From: Desulforamulus aeronauticus DSM 10349
GTDB taxonomy: Bacteria > Bacillota > Desulfotomaculia > Desulfotomaculales > Desulfotomaculaceae
Assembly: GCF_900142375.1 (NCBI RefSeq)
Contig: NZ_FRAR01000017.1
Coordinates: 1-64,000 of the forward strand
Direction of reading: 5' to 3'
Length of the DNA: 64,000 nt
Part shown: positions 34,126 through 43,095 of the stretch, one piece after another
Numbering within the stretch: the first letter of the stretch is position 1
How the letters are laid out: every line of letters begins with the position of its first letter
Translations under genes and position numbers: made by a program
The notes under the pieces: model-generated
Seen by the model: only the letters and a program-made list of their open reading frames with translations
The model's database searches: none
What the model was told of the DNA's origin: nothing

Positions 34126-34976
34126 TGAAAGAATTAAACCCGGTATTACTAAAAGAGTTACGTCAAAGATTTCGTACCTATCGCTCTCCCCTCGTGGTAC
34201 TGCTTTATCTACTGGTACTGGGTGGCTTTTCGTTGGGGTATATTTACCTGCGCTGGCGCAGCGCTCCGGCGTTCTTCCAACCAGGCAGCAGTAAAGAAAT
34301 TTTTACGGTGCTTAGCATGGCTCAACTGGGATTACTGGCCTTTGTGGTACCGGGTCTGACAGCCGGCGTCATTAGTGGGGAGAGGGAAAGACAGACACTT
34401 AACGTATTACTAACCACCGAATTAACTCCGCTGGGCATTGTAGTCAGTAAAATGATTTCTTCCTGTTCTTTTACCGCACTATTATTGTTTGCTACCTTAC
34501 CCCTATATAGCCTGGTATTTATGTTTGGCGGGTTGGCACCTTTGCAAATCCTGGGTGTCCTAGGCTTTTTTCTGGTGTCTATGCTACTTTATGCCGCCAT
34601 TGGCGTAAGCTGCTCCACGTATTTTAAAAGAACCGGTATTAGTACCATCACTTCCTACGGCATTGTCTTTTTTCTAGTGGCTGGTACGGCTTTTTTAAGC
34701 GGTTTCATCTACACCCTCTATCAACAACAGGCCCAAAGTGCCATGATCAAATTGCAGGAAACTCCGCTCATTGTGCAACTACTGCAGGATACCAACCCAG
34801 TGATGGTGGTATTGAGAATTTTAGGAGAAAATGCTACCTTCGGCCCAGGACGGGAGATGTGGCTTCCCTACTGGGGCACTTACACTGTTACCTGCGTCGT
34901 GATTAGTGTTGTCTTAATCCTTTGGAGTGGCTGGAAGTTAAATCCTATGAACCATAATCGGAAGTTATTTAGATGA
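34125..34976 (+). CDS. ABC-2 type permease subunit
   Basis: A 283-residue membrane protein with about six helices, opening NPVLLKELRQRFRTYRSPLVV as in ABC-2 permeases of the NatB/GldF group. GERERQTLNVLLTT is the characteristic cytoplasmic coupling motif. It partners the ATPase encoded just upstream (1-nt overlap). The cargo is unknown; the cluster with a sigma factor and surface proteins suggests an envelope-stress or peptide exporter. Terminator follows. Confidence 0.87.
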   Translation: MKELNPVLLKELRQRFRTYRSPLVVLLYLLVLGGFSLGYIYLRWRSAPAFFQPGSSKEIFTVLSMAQLGLLAFVVPGLTAGVISGERERQTLNVLLTTELTPLGIVVSKMISSCSFTALLLFATLPLYSLVFMFGGLAPLQILGVLGFFLVSMLLYAAIGVSCSTYFKRTGISTITSYGIVFFLVAGTAFLSGFIYTLYQQQAQSAMIKLQETPLIVQLLQDTNPVMVVLRILGENATFGPGREMWLPYWGTYTVTCVVISVVLILWSGWKLNPMNHNRKLFR

Positions 34977-34996
34977 ACCAGTAAAGAGTAGGTAGA

Positions 34997-35035
34997 AAAA
35001 GGGTTACCCTTTGTTTGGCGGGGTAATCCTTTTTT
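34997..35035 (+). terminator. Intrinsic terminator of the sigma/ABC cluster
   Basis: AAGGGTTACCC and GGGTAATCCTT (one G-T pair) are followed by TTTTTT. Confidence 0.8.
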
Positions 35036-35181
35036 GATGCTTATTGGAAAGCGCCAAAATCTCTTCAGTGAAACTTTTTTCACATGTATAAGATTTTTTT
35101 CAAAAAAGAAGGAATGTGTAAATATTGCGAGAACTATAATAAAAGTAATAATTTAGAAAAGATAATTTCCTAGACAGCGAG

Positions 35182-36147
35182 GTGGAGGTGGCAGGGATAG
35201 ATAATGATCTTCAATTGGTAAAAATCGCCAGACTGTATTACGAGTTAGGTTATAAACAAGAGCAAATTGCTCAAATAGAAAAAATATCAAAAGCAACAGT
35301 CAGCAGACTGTTAGATAAAGCTCACAAAGAAGGAATCGTTGAAGTAAAAGTAGTTTATCCTCAATTGGAAGTTCATGAATTAGCAGAGGAAATCCGGGAG
35401 CGATTTAACCTTAAAAAGGCATGTGTTGTACCCGTTATGATTGATCACCCAGACGTAATTAGAGATGATTTGGGACGGGCTGTCAGTAATTTCTTAAGTG
35501 AAATTATCAGGGATGAAGATATTATTGGAGTCTCTTGGGGAACCACCTTGCCCTTTGTGGTAAAGAACTTATCCAAGATAAATGCCAACAACGTTATTGT
35601 GACGCAATTAAACGGCGGTGTGACAAAGCATTATCTCTCTACGCAATCAGCAGCTATTATTGAAGGCTTTGTAAATTCACTAAATGCGGTACCTTATATG
35701 CTTCCGGTACCAACCATTGTGGACAGCGTTGAGTTAGCAACGGCTATTTCTGCAGACTCCAATGTTTGTAAAACATTAGAACTCTCCCAAAAGGCACGTA
35801 TTGCTGTCTATGGTATTGGTAAGGCCGGTTTTGATTCCATTCTAGTTCAAGCGGGCTACTTTCAAAAAGAAGAATACGAAAAACTTTTACAAGCTGGTGC
35901 CGTGGGAGACATTTGCTCAAGGTATTTTAGGATTGATGGAAGCATTGTGGATCAAGAACTAAACCAACGGACAGTTGGTATTACCTTAGAGGAATTAAGG
36001 AATAAGGAGTATTCCATCGCGGTTGCCAACGGTGAAGAAAAGGCAAAGGCTGTTGTGGGAGCTTTAAAGGGAAAGTATGTTAACACATTGTTTATCGATG
36101 AAGTTACGGCTAAGAAATGCCTTGAACTAATAAAGTCAGAGGAATAA
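35182..36147 (+). CDS. SorC/DeoR-type sugar-responsive regulator
   Basis: A 321-residue SorC-family regulator. Residues about 10-55 are the helix-turn-helix (KIARLYYELGYKQEQIAQI and SKATVSRLLDKAHKEGIV), and residues about 60-318 the NagB-like sugar-phosphate sensing domain (GVSWGTTLP, AVYGIGKAGFDS, GDICSRYF). It begins the carbohydrate operon, 15 nt before the dehydrogenase gene, so it probably controls the operon and itself in response to a phosphorylated intermediate. The start is uncertain: GTG 35182 or 35188 both lie inside a GAGGTGGAGGTGG stretch. A TATAAT is at 35135-35140. Confidence 0.9.
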   Translation: MEVAGIDNDLQLVKIARLYYELGYKQEQIAQIEKISKATVSRLLDKAHKEGIVEVKVVYPQLEVHELAEEIRERFNLKKACVVPVMIDHPDVIRDDLGRAVSNFLSEIIRDEDIIGVSWGTTLPFVVKNLSKINANNVIVTQLNGGVTKHYLSTQSAAIIEGFVNSLNAVPYMLPVPTIVDSVELATAISADSNVCKTLELSQKARIAVYGIGKAGFDSILVQAGYFQKEEYEKLLQAGAVGDICSRYFRIDGSIVDQELNQRTVGITLEELRNKEYSIAVANGEEKAKAVVGALKGKYVNTLFIDEVTAKKCLELIKSEE

Positions 36148-36162
36148 AGGGGAGTTTTGCAG

Positions 36163-37200
36163 ATGAAAAGTCTACTTTTGTATGAAGCTGGGGATTTAAG
36201 ATGCGAAGAAATTGAGATTCCTAAAATAATGCCGGGAAGTGTGCTAGTTAAAGTAAAAGCAGTGGGGGTTTGTGGTTCAGATATTCCAAGGGTAAATATT
36301 TATGGAGCTTATCAGCCCAGGACTGTTATGGGGCATGAATTTAGTGGTGAAATTGTTGAGGTTAATGAGGCCGGTGCTTGGAAAAAGGGTGATCGAGTGG
36401 TCGTGCCGCCCTTAATTCCTTGCGGCGAATGTCATTGGTGTCAGAGTGGCAACTACTCACTATGCGAAAACTATGATTATTTTGGTTCTAGAAGAAATGG
36501 TGCCATGGCTGAATATGTTGATGTACCCATCACGAACCTCTTAGCTTTACCGGATGGAGTATCTTACGAGGCAGCTGCTATGGTTGATCCTGCTGCCAAT
36601 GCGATTCACGCTATTTGGAATGGAACCCTACAGGCAGGTGATACTGTTGCGGTTTATGGTTGTGGACCCATTGGCATGTTTGCCATTCAATTTGCCAAAA
36701 TACTTGGTGCCAAAAGTATTATCGCGGTTGACCTAAAGAAAGAAAAACTAGATGTAGCCCAAGAGATTGGTGCGGATTATGTGATTAATTGCTTAGAAAG
36801 TGATCCAGTGAAAGAGATTAACCAAATTACCAATGGGAATGGGGTTAATCTTGTTCTCGAGACATCAGGGTCACCCATTGCTCAGAATCAATGTGTTTGC
36901 TCCGCAGGGAAGTTAGGGAAAGCGGTATTTGTTGGTATTTCACACCGCAATCTTGAACTCACTAAAGAGGCCGTTAATAACATTTTAAGGCGTGAACTTA
37001 TTATCAAGGGTTCCTGGAACTCCTTTTCCAATCCATTTCCCGGTAAAGAGTGGACCTATAGTTTGCAAATGATGGATGAAGGAAAACTGAAAACCGATCC
37101 ATTGGTAAGTCACCGCTTACCTTTAGAGGAAGGCCCCGCTATCTTTAAGAAATTTTCGGAAAAAGATTTCTTCTTTAACAAGGTATTATTCCTACCTTAA
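36163..37200 (+). CDS. Zinc-dependent medium-chain alcohol/polyol dehydrogenase
   Basis: A 345-residue MDR dehydrogenase of the sorbitol/threonine dehydrogenase group. The catalytic-zinc loop GVCGSDIPR and GHEFSGEIVE are present, the structural-zinc Cys cluster is CGECHWCQSGNYSLC, and the NAD(H) Rossmann motif is YGCGPIGMFAIQFAKILGA with VDLKKEKLD, Asp favouring NAD. It probably oxidises a sugar alcohol to a ketose for the kinase encoded next. ATG 36163 follows AAAGGGGAG; TTG 36157 is less likely. The substrate is inferred from context only. Confidence 0.88.
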   Translation: MKSLLLYEAGDLRCEEIEIPKIMPGSVLVKVKAVGVCGSDIPRVNIYGAYQPRTVMGHEFSGEIVEVNEAGAWKKGDRVVVPPLIPCGECHWCQSGNYSLCENYDYFGSRRNGAMAEYVDVPITNLLALPDGVSYEAAAMVDPAANAIHAIWNGTLQAGDTVAVYGCGPIGMFAIQFAKILGAKSIIAVDLKKEKLDVAQEIGADYVINCLESDPVKEINQITNGNGVNLVLETSGSPIAQNQCVCSAGKLGKAVFVGISHRNLELTKEAVNNILRRELIIKGSWNSFSNPFPGKEWTYSLQMMDEGKLKTDPLVSHRLPLEEGPAIFKKFSEKDFFFNKVLFLP

Positions 37201-37214
37201 TCAGGAGGTAAGAG

Positions 37215-38771
37215 ATGCATAAAGATAAGGTTCTTGTGCTGGGGGCTGACTTTGGTACGCAGGGGGTACGGGTGGCTGTATTCAATAGTGATGGCAACTG
37301 CCTACAGATGAACTTCGTTCCTTACCCAACACAATACCCCAGACCGGGTTGGGCTGAACAAAGGCCAAATCATTGGTGGCATGCCTTCCAAGATGCCCTG
37401 ACCCACTGTCTCTCCCAACTAGATGATCGCAGTTCCATCAAGGGAATGACCCTTTGTTCAACCTCTTCTACGGTTCTCGCTACAACGAAAGAGGGAGAAC
37501 CATTAACAGAGGCTATTCTCTGGATGGATAATAGAGCCATCAGAGAAACTGAAAAAATAAATGCCTCCAATCATCCCTATCTTAAATACTCTGGTGGTTC
37601 AGATTCTGTTGAATGGATGCTACCAAAAACGCTCTGGTTAAAAAACAATCAACCAGAGTTATACAAACAGGCCCATTTAATTGTGGAAATGCAAGATTGG
37701 CTAAATTTTAAGCTAACGGGTAAGTGGGTTGCTTCCCGTTGTAATGCCACCTGCAAGTGGAATTATGCTGATGTCGAAGGTGGCTGGTCCAAGCAATTCA
37801 TGCAGGACATTGGCTTAGAAGATTTTGCAGATAAACTACCTGTTACTGTTGTACCTGTGGGGAAACCAGTGGGTGAAATAAAGCATGAGGTGGCTCAGCA
37901 ATTAGGGTTACCGGAGGGGCTGGTTGTTTTCCAAGGTGGCATTGATGCACATATCGGGATGCTGGGTATGGGTGTTGTTGAACCAGGCCAAATGAGCATT
38001 ATCATGGGAACCAGTTTTGTGCACCTGGCCCATGCCCCGAAACCCATTTTTAAGAAGGGCCTCTGGGGACCCTATCCCAATGCGATTCTTGATAACTTGT
38101 GGTTGTTAGAAGGAGGTCAAGTCTCCTGTGGTTCATTAACTAAGTGGTTTAAAGATCAGTTAGCCAAAGACTTAAACAATCTTCCTGATGACACAGAGCC
38201 TTACCAAGTTCTGATAGAAGAGGCTGCCGAGATATCACCTGGCTCGGATGGACTGGTCGTGTTGGACTTTTGGCAGGGAAATAGAACACCCTATCGAGAT
38301 CCCATGGCCAAAGGGTGTATTTGGGGAATGACCTTAAGTCACAGCCGGGCTCATCTCTACAGAGCGATTTTAGAGTCCGTAGCCTATGGAACGAGAAATA
38401 TCTTAGATAATTTCTCGGATTCTGATTTTAAAGTTGAACAAATCGTAGCCTGTGGAGGAGTATTAAAGAATAAACTCTGGCTGCAAATTATTTCAGATGT
38501 AACCGGTATTCCCATTTTAAAGACAAAATTCAGTGAAGCCGGTGTACTAGGCTGTGCAATCTGTGCTGCTGCCGGACTGGGATTATACGAGAGCATACCG
38601 GAAGCGGCCCAAAACATGGTGCAATATGCAGATACCATTTATCCTGAGGATCAAAACCACAAAATATATTCTTATTATTTTGAAAAGTACAAAAAAACCT
38701 ATGAGCTTTTAGCTTGCCAAATGCATGAAATGCATCAGTTTCACCAAGATAGAGGTGAGAGTATTGAATAA
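37215..38771 (+). CDS. FGGY-family carbohydrate kinase
   Basis: A 518-residue FGGY kinase. The first domain opens LVLGADFGTQGVRVAVF (phosphate loop), the substrate region has WMDNRAIRETEKI, and the second domain has FQGGIDAHIGMLGMGVVEPG, IMGTSFVHLA and the FGGY-type ACGGVLKNKLWLQIISDVTG. It is closer in layout to ribulokinase/xylulokinase relatives than to glycerol kinase. It would phosphorylate the ketose produced by the upstream dehydrogenase or the imported sugar itself. The 3' end overlaps the ABC ATPase start by 8 nt. Confidence 0.88.
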   Translation: MHKDKVLVLGADFGTQGVRVAVFNSDGNCLQMNFVPYPTQYPRPGWAEQRPNHWWHAFQDALTHCLSQLDDRSSIKGMTLCSTSSTVLATTKEGEPLTEAILWMDNRAIRETEKINASNHPYLKYSGGSDSVEWMLPKTLWLKNNQPELYKQAHLIVEMQDWLNFKLTGKWVASRCNATCKWNYADVEGGWSKQFMQDIGLEDFADKLPVTVVPVGKPVGEIKHEVAQQLGLPEGLVVFQGGIDAHIGMLGMGVVEPGQMSIIMGTSFVHLAHAPKPIFKKGLWGPYPNAILDNLWLLEGGQVSCGSLTKWFKDQLAKDLNNLPDDTEPYQVLIEEAAEISPGSDGLVVLDFWQGNRTPYRDPMAKGCIWGMTLSHSRAHLYRAILESVAYGTRNILDNFSDSDFKVEQIVACGGVLKNKLWLQIISDVTGIPILKTKFSEAGVLGCAICAAAGLGLYESIPEAAQNMVQYADTIYPEDQNHKIYSYYFEKYKKTYELLACQMHEMHQFHQDRGESIE

Positions 38772-40260
38772 GAGCAATTACATCTTGGAAATGAAAGGAA
38801 TATCAAAATCCTTTCCCGGCGTACAGGCACTTAAGCAGGTGGACATGTCTGTCAAGGCAGGTGAAGTCCACTGTCTGATAGGTGCTAACGGAGCCGGTAA
38901 ATCTACGCTGATGAAAATACTTGCCGGTGTTTACCTTAAGGATGAAGGAGAAACTACTTTTCAAGGTAGACCTGTAGAGATAACGGACCCTATTAGCAGT
39001 GCGCGTTTAGGGATTGCGGTAATCTATCAGGAGTTATCCCTAACACAAAACATGTCTGTGGCAGAGAATATCTTCTTAGGCAAGTATCCGAAAAAATATG
39101 GTATTTTTCTCAATTGGACGGAATTAAATCAACGGGCCCAAGCAATTATCAATGACTTAGGGATCAAAATTGATGTCAAAAAGCCGGTCTCAGGGCTTAG
39201 TATTGGCCAAAGACAAATTGTTGAGCTAGCCAAGGCATTAGCAACTGAAGCTAAATTAATCGTTATGGACGAACCTTCGGCAACTCTTTCTGGTGAAGAG
39301 TTTGAGACATTGGTTAGGGTAATAGAAGGGTTAAAAGCCAAGGGAATTACGGTCATCTACATTTCACACCGATTAGAGGAATTATTTAGGGTCGGCGATC
39401 GAGTAACTGTTTTAAGAGATGGCCGCCACATTACCACGACAGATTTACGAGAGCTCAACCAAGATCAGTTAGTTGAGCTAATCATTGGCCATACCCTTTC
39501 CAAAGGAAAAAATGAAAGCTCGGTCATGGTAACCGGGGAAGAGATTATTAGCCTTACGGATGTTAGTACCAGCAAATTAACAGCTATTAATCTTGCGTTA
39601 AACAAAGGTGAAATTTTAGGTCTTTATGGCTTGGTAGGGTCCGGGAGAACGGAAGTTTTACGAGTTATTTATGGGGTGGATAAACCTTTACAGGGCCATG
39701 TAAAGATCCGAGGTAAAAAAGCTTCATTTAAGTGTCCTGCAGATGCGATTAAATCAGGCATTGCCATGGTGCCTGAAAATCGCAAAACGCAGGGGTTGGT
39801 GCTAAATTTATCAGTTTGGGAAAACAGTATTATTTCATCCCTTAGGATGTTTACACAAACGGGAGTTTTAAAGTATTCAAAAATGTATAACAAGGTTTCA
39901 GAATATGTTGGAAAATTAAAAATAGTCACTCCTTCCATAAAAACTCCTGTAAGAAATCTCAGTGGTGGCAATCAACAGAAAGTTGTCATAGCCAAGTGGT
40001 TAATTAGAAAATCTACTATTTTGCTCTTTGATGAGCCTACTCAAGGGATTGATATCGGAGCTAAAGAAGAAGTTTATTCGATTATCAAAGACTTAGCCAG
40101 CAAAGAGTTTGGCGTAGTAGTAGCCTCTTCGGAGCTTGAAGAACTACTGCAATTATGTGATCGAATACTGGTTATGTACAATGGCAAAGTTGCCGGAGAA
40201 TTCCGGAAGGATAATTTCCAAGAGGAAACTATACTACGTTATGCAGTTGCAGGGGGGTAA
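38764..40260 (+). CDS. rbsA: Sugar ABC importer ATPase, RbsA type
   Basis: A 498-residue double ATPase of the ribose/galactose/xylose importer class. The N-terminal half has Walker A GANGAGKSTLMK and signature LSIGQRQIVELAKAL; the C-terminal half has the degenerate GLVGSGRTEVLR and signature LSGGNQQKVVIAKWL with DEPTQGIDIGAK. TTG 38764 is used because AGAGGTG lies just upstream; a longer frame starts inside the kinase gene. The symbol describes the family, not a proven ribose substrate. The permease gene follows after 4 nt. Confidence 0.9.
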   Translation: MNKSNYILEMKGISKSFPGVQALKQVDMSVKAGEVHCLIGANGAGKSTLMKILAGVYLKDEGETTFQGRPVEITDPISSARLGIAVIYQELSLTQNMSVAENIFLGKYPKKYGIFLNWTELNQRAQAIINDLGIKIDVKKPVSGLSIGQRQIVELAKALATEAKLIVMDEPSATLSGEEFETLVRVIEGLKAKGITVIYISHRLEELFRVGDRVTVLRDGRHITTTDLRELNQDQLVELIIGHTLSKGKNESSVMVTGEEIISLTDVSTSKLTAINLALNKGEILGLYGLVGSGRTEVLRVIYGVDKPLQGHVKIRGKKASFKCPADAIKSGIAMVPENRKTQGLVLNLSVWENSIISSLRMFTQTGVLKYSKMYNKVSEYVGKLKIVTPSIKTPVRNLSGGNQQKVVIAKWLIRKSTILLFDEPTQGIDIGAKEEVYSIIKDLASKEFGVVVASSELEELLQLCDRILVMYNGKVAGEFRKDNFQEETILRYAVAGG

Positions 40261-40264
40261 TCAG

Positions 40265-41248
40265 ATGGATGGAGCTACGAAAATAACAATGCAAGGTAAA
40301 GCATCTGATAAATTAAGTATCGGTCAGTTAATTGGTAAATATAATTTGTTGGTTTTATTGTTTGCTTTTATTGCCATAGCTGGATTTTTGTCGCCAAAGT
40401 TTTTAACCCTACAAAACTTTTTGAATTTGCTTCAACAGTCTTCCGTTACTGGCATTATGGCCATCGGTATGACCTTTGTCATTATCGTTGCAGGTATTGA
40501 TCTGTCTGTTGGTTCGGTTGCTGCCATATCGGGTATGGTGGTGGCAATCCTGATTACTGCTGGCTGGGGTATCCCTCTATCGATTGTGGCAGCACTAGCT
40601 GCGGGTGCCTTGCTAGGCTGGATAAACGGTTACGTTTCCACCAAGTTTACCATCCCCGCCTTTATTGCTACTTTGGCCATGATGGTTTCTGCCCGTGGCC
40701 TGGCGCTGCTGGTAACAAACGGAAAACCAGTTTTTGGCTTACCGGAACCCTTTAGCTTTCTGGGGGCAGGCTTTATTGGCAGAGTGCCGGTTAGCGGTCT
40801 CATATGGATTTTCTTGACGATCTGTGCGGCATTAGCACTCAAGTATACTTCTTTCGGTAGGAACCTCTATGCGGTGGGCGGCAATCCCGAAGCAGCTCAC
40901 CTATCGGGAATCCGCGTTAATTGGCATCTAGTCTCGGTGTATGTTGTCTCAGGCATCTTATCGGCACTGGCAGGTATTATCCTGGCATCCTGGTTAACGG
41001 TGGGACAGCCGACGGCAGCTAAGGGTGCCGAGCTGAACGCCATTGCAGCGGTTGTTTTAGGTGGCGCGAGTTTAGCCGGAGGCAGCGGTGGTGTTTGGGG
41101 AACCTTTGCCGGGGTGTTACTGATGAGCATCATTACCAATATTTTTAACTTAGTTGGTTTGGCATCGTACTATCAAGATATTTTTATGGGACTTATTATC
41201 GTGCTGGCGTTAGTCCTTAATAAATTTGTTACAGGTAAAAAAGCCTAA
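40265..41248 (+). CDS. rbsC: Sugar ABC importer permease, RbsC type
   Basis: A 327-residue membrane protein of the BPD_transp_2 family with about ten helices. Conserved parts are GIMAIGMTFVIIVAGIDLSVG, GWINGYVSTKFTIPAFIATL, YAVGGNPEAAHLSGI and AVVLGGASLAGGSGGVWGT. It forms the channel for the sugar importer with RbsA and RbsB. ATG 40265 follows GGGGGGTAATCAG; a 43-residue extension in the same frame lies inside rbsA and is not protein-like for this family. Confidence 0.9.
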   Translation: MDGATKITMQGKASDKLSIGQLIGKYNLLVLLFAFIAIAGFLSPKFLTLQNFLNLLQQSSVTGIMAIGMTFVIIVAGIDLSVGSVAAISGMVVAILITAGWGIPLSIVAALAAGALLGWINGYVSTKFTIPAFIATLAMMVSARGLALLVTNGKPVFGLPEPFSFLGAGFIGRVPVSGLIWIFLTICAALALKYTSFGRNLYAVGGNPEAAHLSGIRVNWHLVSVYVVSGILSALAGIILASWLTVGQPTAAKGAELNAIAAVVLGGASLAGGSGGVWGTFAGVLLMSIITNIFNLVGLASYYQDIFMGLIIVLALVLNKFVTGKKA

Positions 41249-41334
41249 GAGTATATAACCCTAATAAGGGGGTGGGTTAACGGGAAAAAGGGTTTACATT
41301 TTTAGACGAAATAAATTAAAGGGAGGATTTTAAA

Positions 41335-42342
41335 GTGAAGAAAAACCGTATTTATGCAGTATTGGCAATGGTACTAAGCTTGGCATTATTGATTTCTGGT
41401 TGTGGTGGTCAAGCCGGAGAAAACAAAGAAAAACCTGCTGAAGAGGGTGCTAAAGACAAAAAGGTTGTCATTGGTTTTTCCCAATGTACACTGGATTCCC
41501 CCTTCTATGTAGCTTTAATGGATGCTGCCAAGGCACAAGCTGCTGCTCAAGGTGCAGAGTTAGTCTATGTTGACGCGCAAAATGATATTGAGAAACAAAA
41601 TAAAGATATTCAAGATTTAATTACCAAAGGTATCGACGTATTAATTCTCAACCCGGTTAACCCTTCCGGTGTTAGCCCTTCATTACAGGCTGCTAAACAA
41701 AATAACATTCCTGTAATTACCGTTGACCGTCCCACCGATACTCCTGTAGCCACCTTTGTTGGCCGCGACAATAAAAAGATGGGTGAAGCAGCGGGTCAAG
41801 AAGCTGTTAACTTACTGGGCGGCGAAGGAAAAGCCCGGGGTAAAATCATCGAACTGCAAGGCGATGCCGGTGGTAAAGTAATGATGGATCGTCGTGATGG
41901 TTTTCATGCCGCTGTTGATAAGGAAGCTGGTATTAAAGTAGTACAAGGACCTTATTGCAACTATGTAAGATCTGAAGCTGTCAAAGCTTTCCAAGATTTG
42001 TTACAAGCCAACCCAGATGTGAATTTGGTATATGCACATAATGATGATATGGCTTTAGGTGCTTTACAGGTACTTGAGCAAAATAAGATGGCTGATAAAG
42101 TTAAGATTGTAGGTATTGATGGTTTAATGGAAGCCATTAAAGCAATTGAAGGCGGCAAGTACAATGCTACCGTATTAAATGATCCCGCCCTACTGGGTAA
42201 AATTGTTACTGATACTGCCCTTGGCGTGTTAAAGGGTGAAAAGTATCCTGAATTTATTGATGCTGGCACCGGTCTGATTACCAAAGAAAACGCAGCTAGC
42301 TATGTAAATGATAAATTGGTATTCGCCGAGACTCAAAAATAA
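41335..42342 (+). CDS. rbsB: Sugar ABC importer substrate-binding lipoprotein, RbsB type
   Basis: A 335-residue periplasmic-binding-type lipoprotein. The signal peptide ends in the lipobox LISGC, with Cys23 as lipidation site, followed by a Lys/Glu-rich linker and a peripla_BP_4 domain ([58 protein letters not shown]). It captures the sugar or polyol outside the cell. GTG 41335 follows GGGAGGATTTTAAA. The 86-nt gap after rbsC contains a CCCT/AGGG stem that may set its separate, higher expression. Confidence 0.92.
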   Translation: MKKNRIYAVLAMVLSLALLISGCGGQAGENKEKPAEEGAKDKKVVIGFSQCTLDSPFYVALMDAAKAQAAAQGAELVYVDAQNDIEKQNKDIQDLITKGIDVLILNPVNPSGVSPSLQAAKQNNIPVITVDRPTDTPVATFVGRDNKKMGEAAGQEAVNLLGGEGKARGKIIELQGDAGGKVMMDRRDGFHAAVDKEAGIKVVQGPYCNYVRSEAVKAFQDLLQANPDVNLVYAHNDDMALGALQVLEQNKMADKVKIVGIDGLMEAIKAIEGGKYNATVLNDPALLGKIVTDTALGVLKGEKYPEFIDAGTGLITKENAASYVNDKLVFAETQK

Positions 42343-42368
42343 ATCCCCATCTATATAAGGAGACAAAG

Positions 42369-43043
42369 ATGACTACCAGTAGAACAGAAATTGCCAAAAT
42401 GATTGATCACACAGTGTTAAAAGCTGTTGCTACGCAGCAGGATATCATTACGTTATGCCAGGAGGCTAAGGAATACGGTTTTGCCTCGGTTTGTATAAAT
42501 CCAACCTTTGTTTCCTTGGCTGCGGAGCAATTGAAAGGCTCTGGGGTAATGGTTTGTACCGTGGTGGGATTTCCTCTGGGGTGCTCTACCACAGAAACAA
42601 AAGCGTATGAGACCAGAGATGCTGTTAAAAACGGTGCCCAGGAAGTAGATATGGTCATTAACATCGGGGCTTTAAAAGAAGGAAATGAAGCTAAGGTGTT
42701 ACAGGACATTGCTGCTGTGGTTAAAGCAGCGCAAGAAACCAATCCAGAGGCTGCTGTCAAGGTTATTATTGAAACCTGCTACCTGAATCAGGAGGAAAAA
42801 ATTGCTGCCTGCAAATTAGCCAAGGCAGCGGGTGCCCATTTTGTAAAAACCAGTACTGGTTTTGGTACCGGCGGAGCCACTGTGGAGGATATTGCTCTCA
42901 TGCGGCAAGTCGTTGGTTCAGAAATGGGAGTAAAAGCCTCCGGCGGTATTAAAAACAGTGAAGATGTTTTAAAAATGATCAAAGCCGGCGCCAACAGGAT
43001 TGGGGCCAGTGCAGGAGTCAATATTATCAAAGAAATTAATTAG
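42369..43043 (+). CDS. deoC: Deoxyribose-phosphate aldolase
   Basis: A 224-residue class I aldolase that splits 2-deoxyribose 5-phosphate into acetaldehyde and glyceraldehyde 3-phosphate. The key residues are Asp in [12 protein letters not shown], the Schiff-base Lys in [14 protein letters not shown] and the second Lys in VKASGGIKN. It closes the carbohydrate operon, 26 nt after rbsB. A DeoC here with no phosphopentomutase or nucleoside phosphorylase nearby means the aldolase substrate is made by the operon's dehydrogenase and kinase. Confidence 0.95.
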   Translation: MTTSRTEIAKMIDHTVLKAVATQQDIITLCQEAKEYGFASVCINPTFVSLAAEQLKGSGVMVCTVVGFPLGCSTTETKAYETRDAVKNGAQEVDMVINIGALKEGNEAKVLQDIAAVVKAAQETNPEAAVKVIIETCYLNQEEKIAACKLAKAAGAHFVKTSTGFGTGGATVEDIALMRQVVGSEMGVKASGGIKNSEDVLKMIKAGANRIGASAGVNIIKEIN

Positions 43044-43050
43044 TATCAAA

Positions 43051-43095
43051 CAACAAAAGGATCACCAGTGAATACTAGTGATCCTTTTGTTGTAT
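43051..43095 (+). terminator. Bidirectional intrinsic terminator
   Basis: AACAAAAGGATCAC and GTGATCCTTTTGTT form a 14-bp perfect stem between convergent deoC and the radical SAM gene. Confidence 0.85.

Noticed and set aside
40136-40264. 43-residue extension of the RbsC permease
   Set aside because: It lies inside the rbsA coding region in another frame; GGGGGG precedes ATG 40265.
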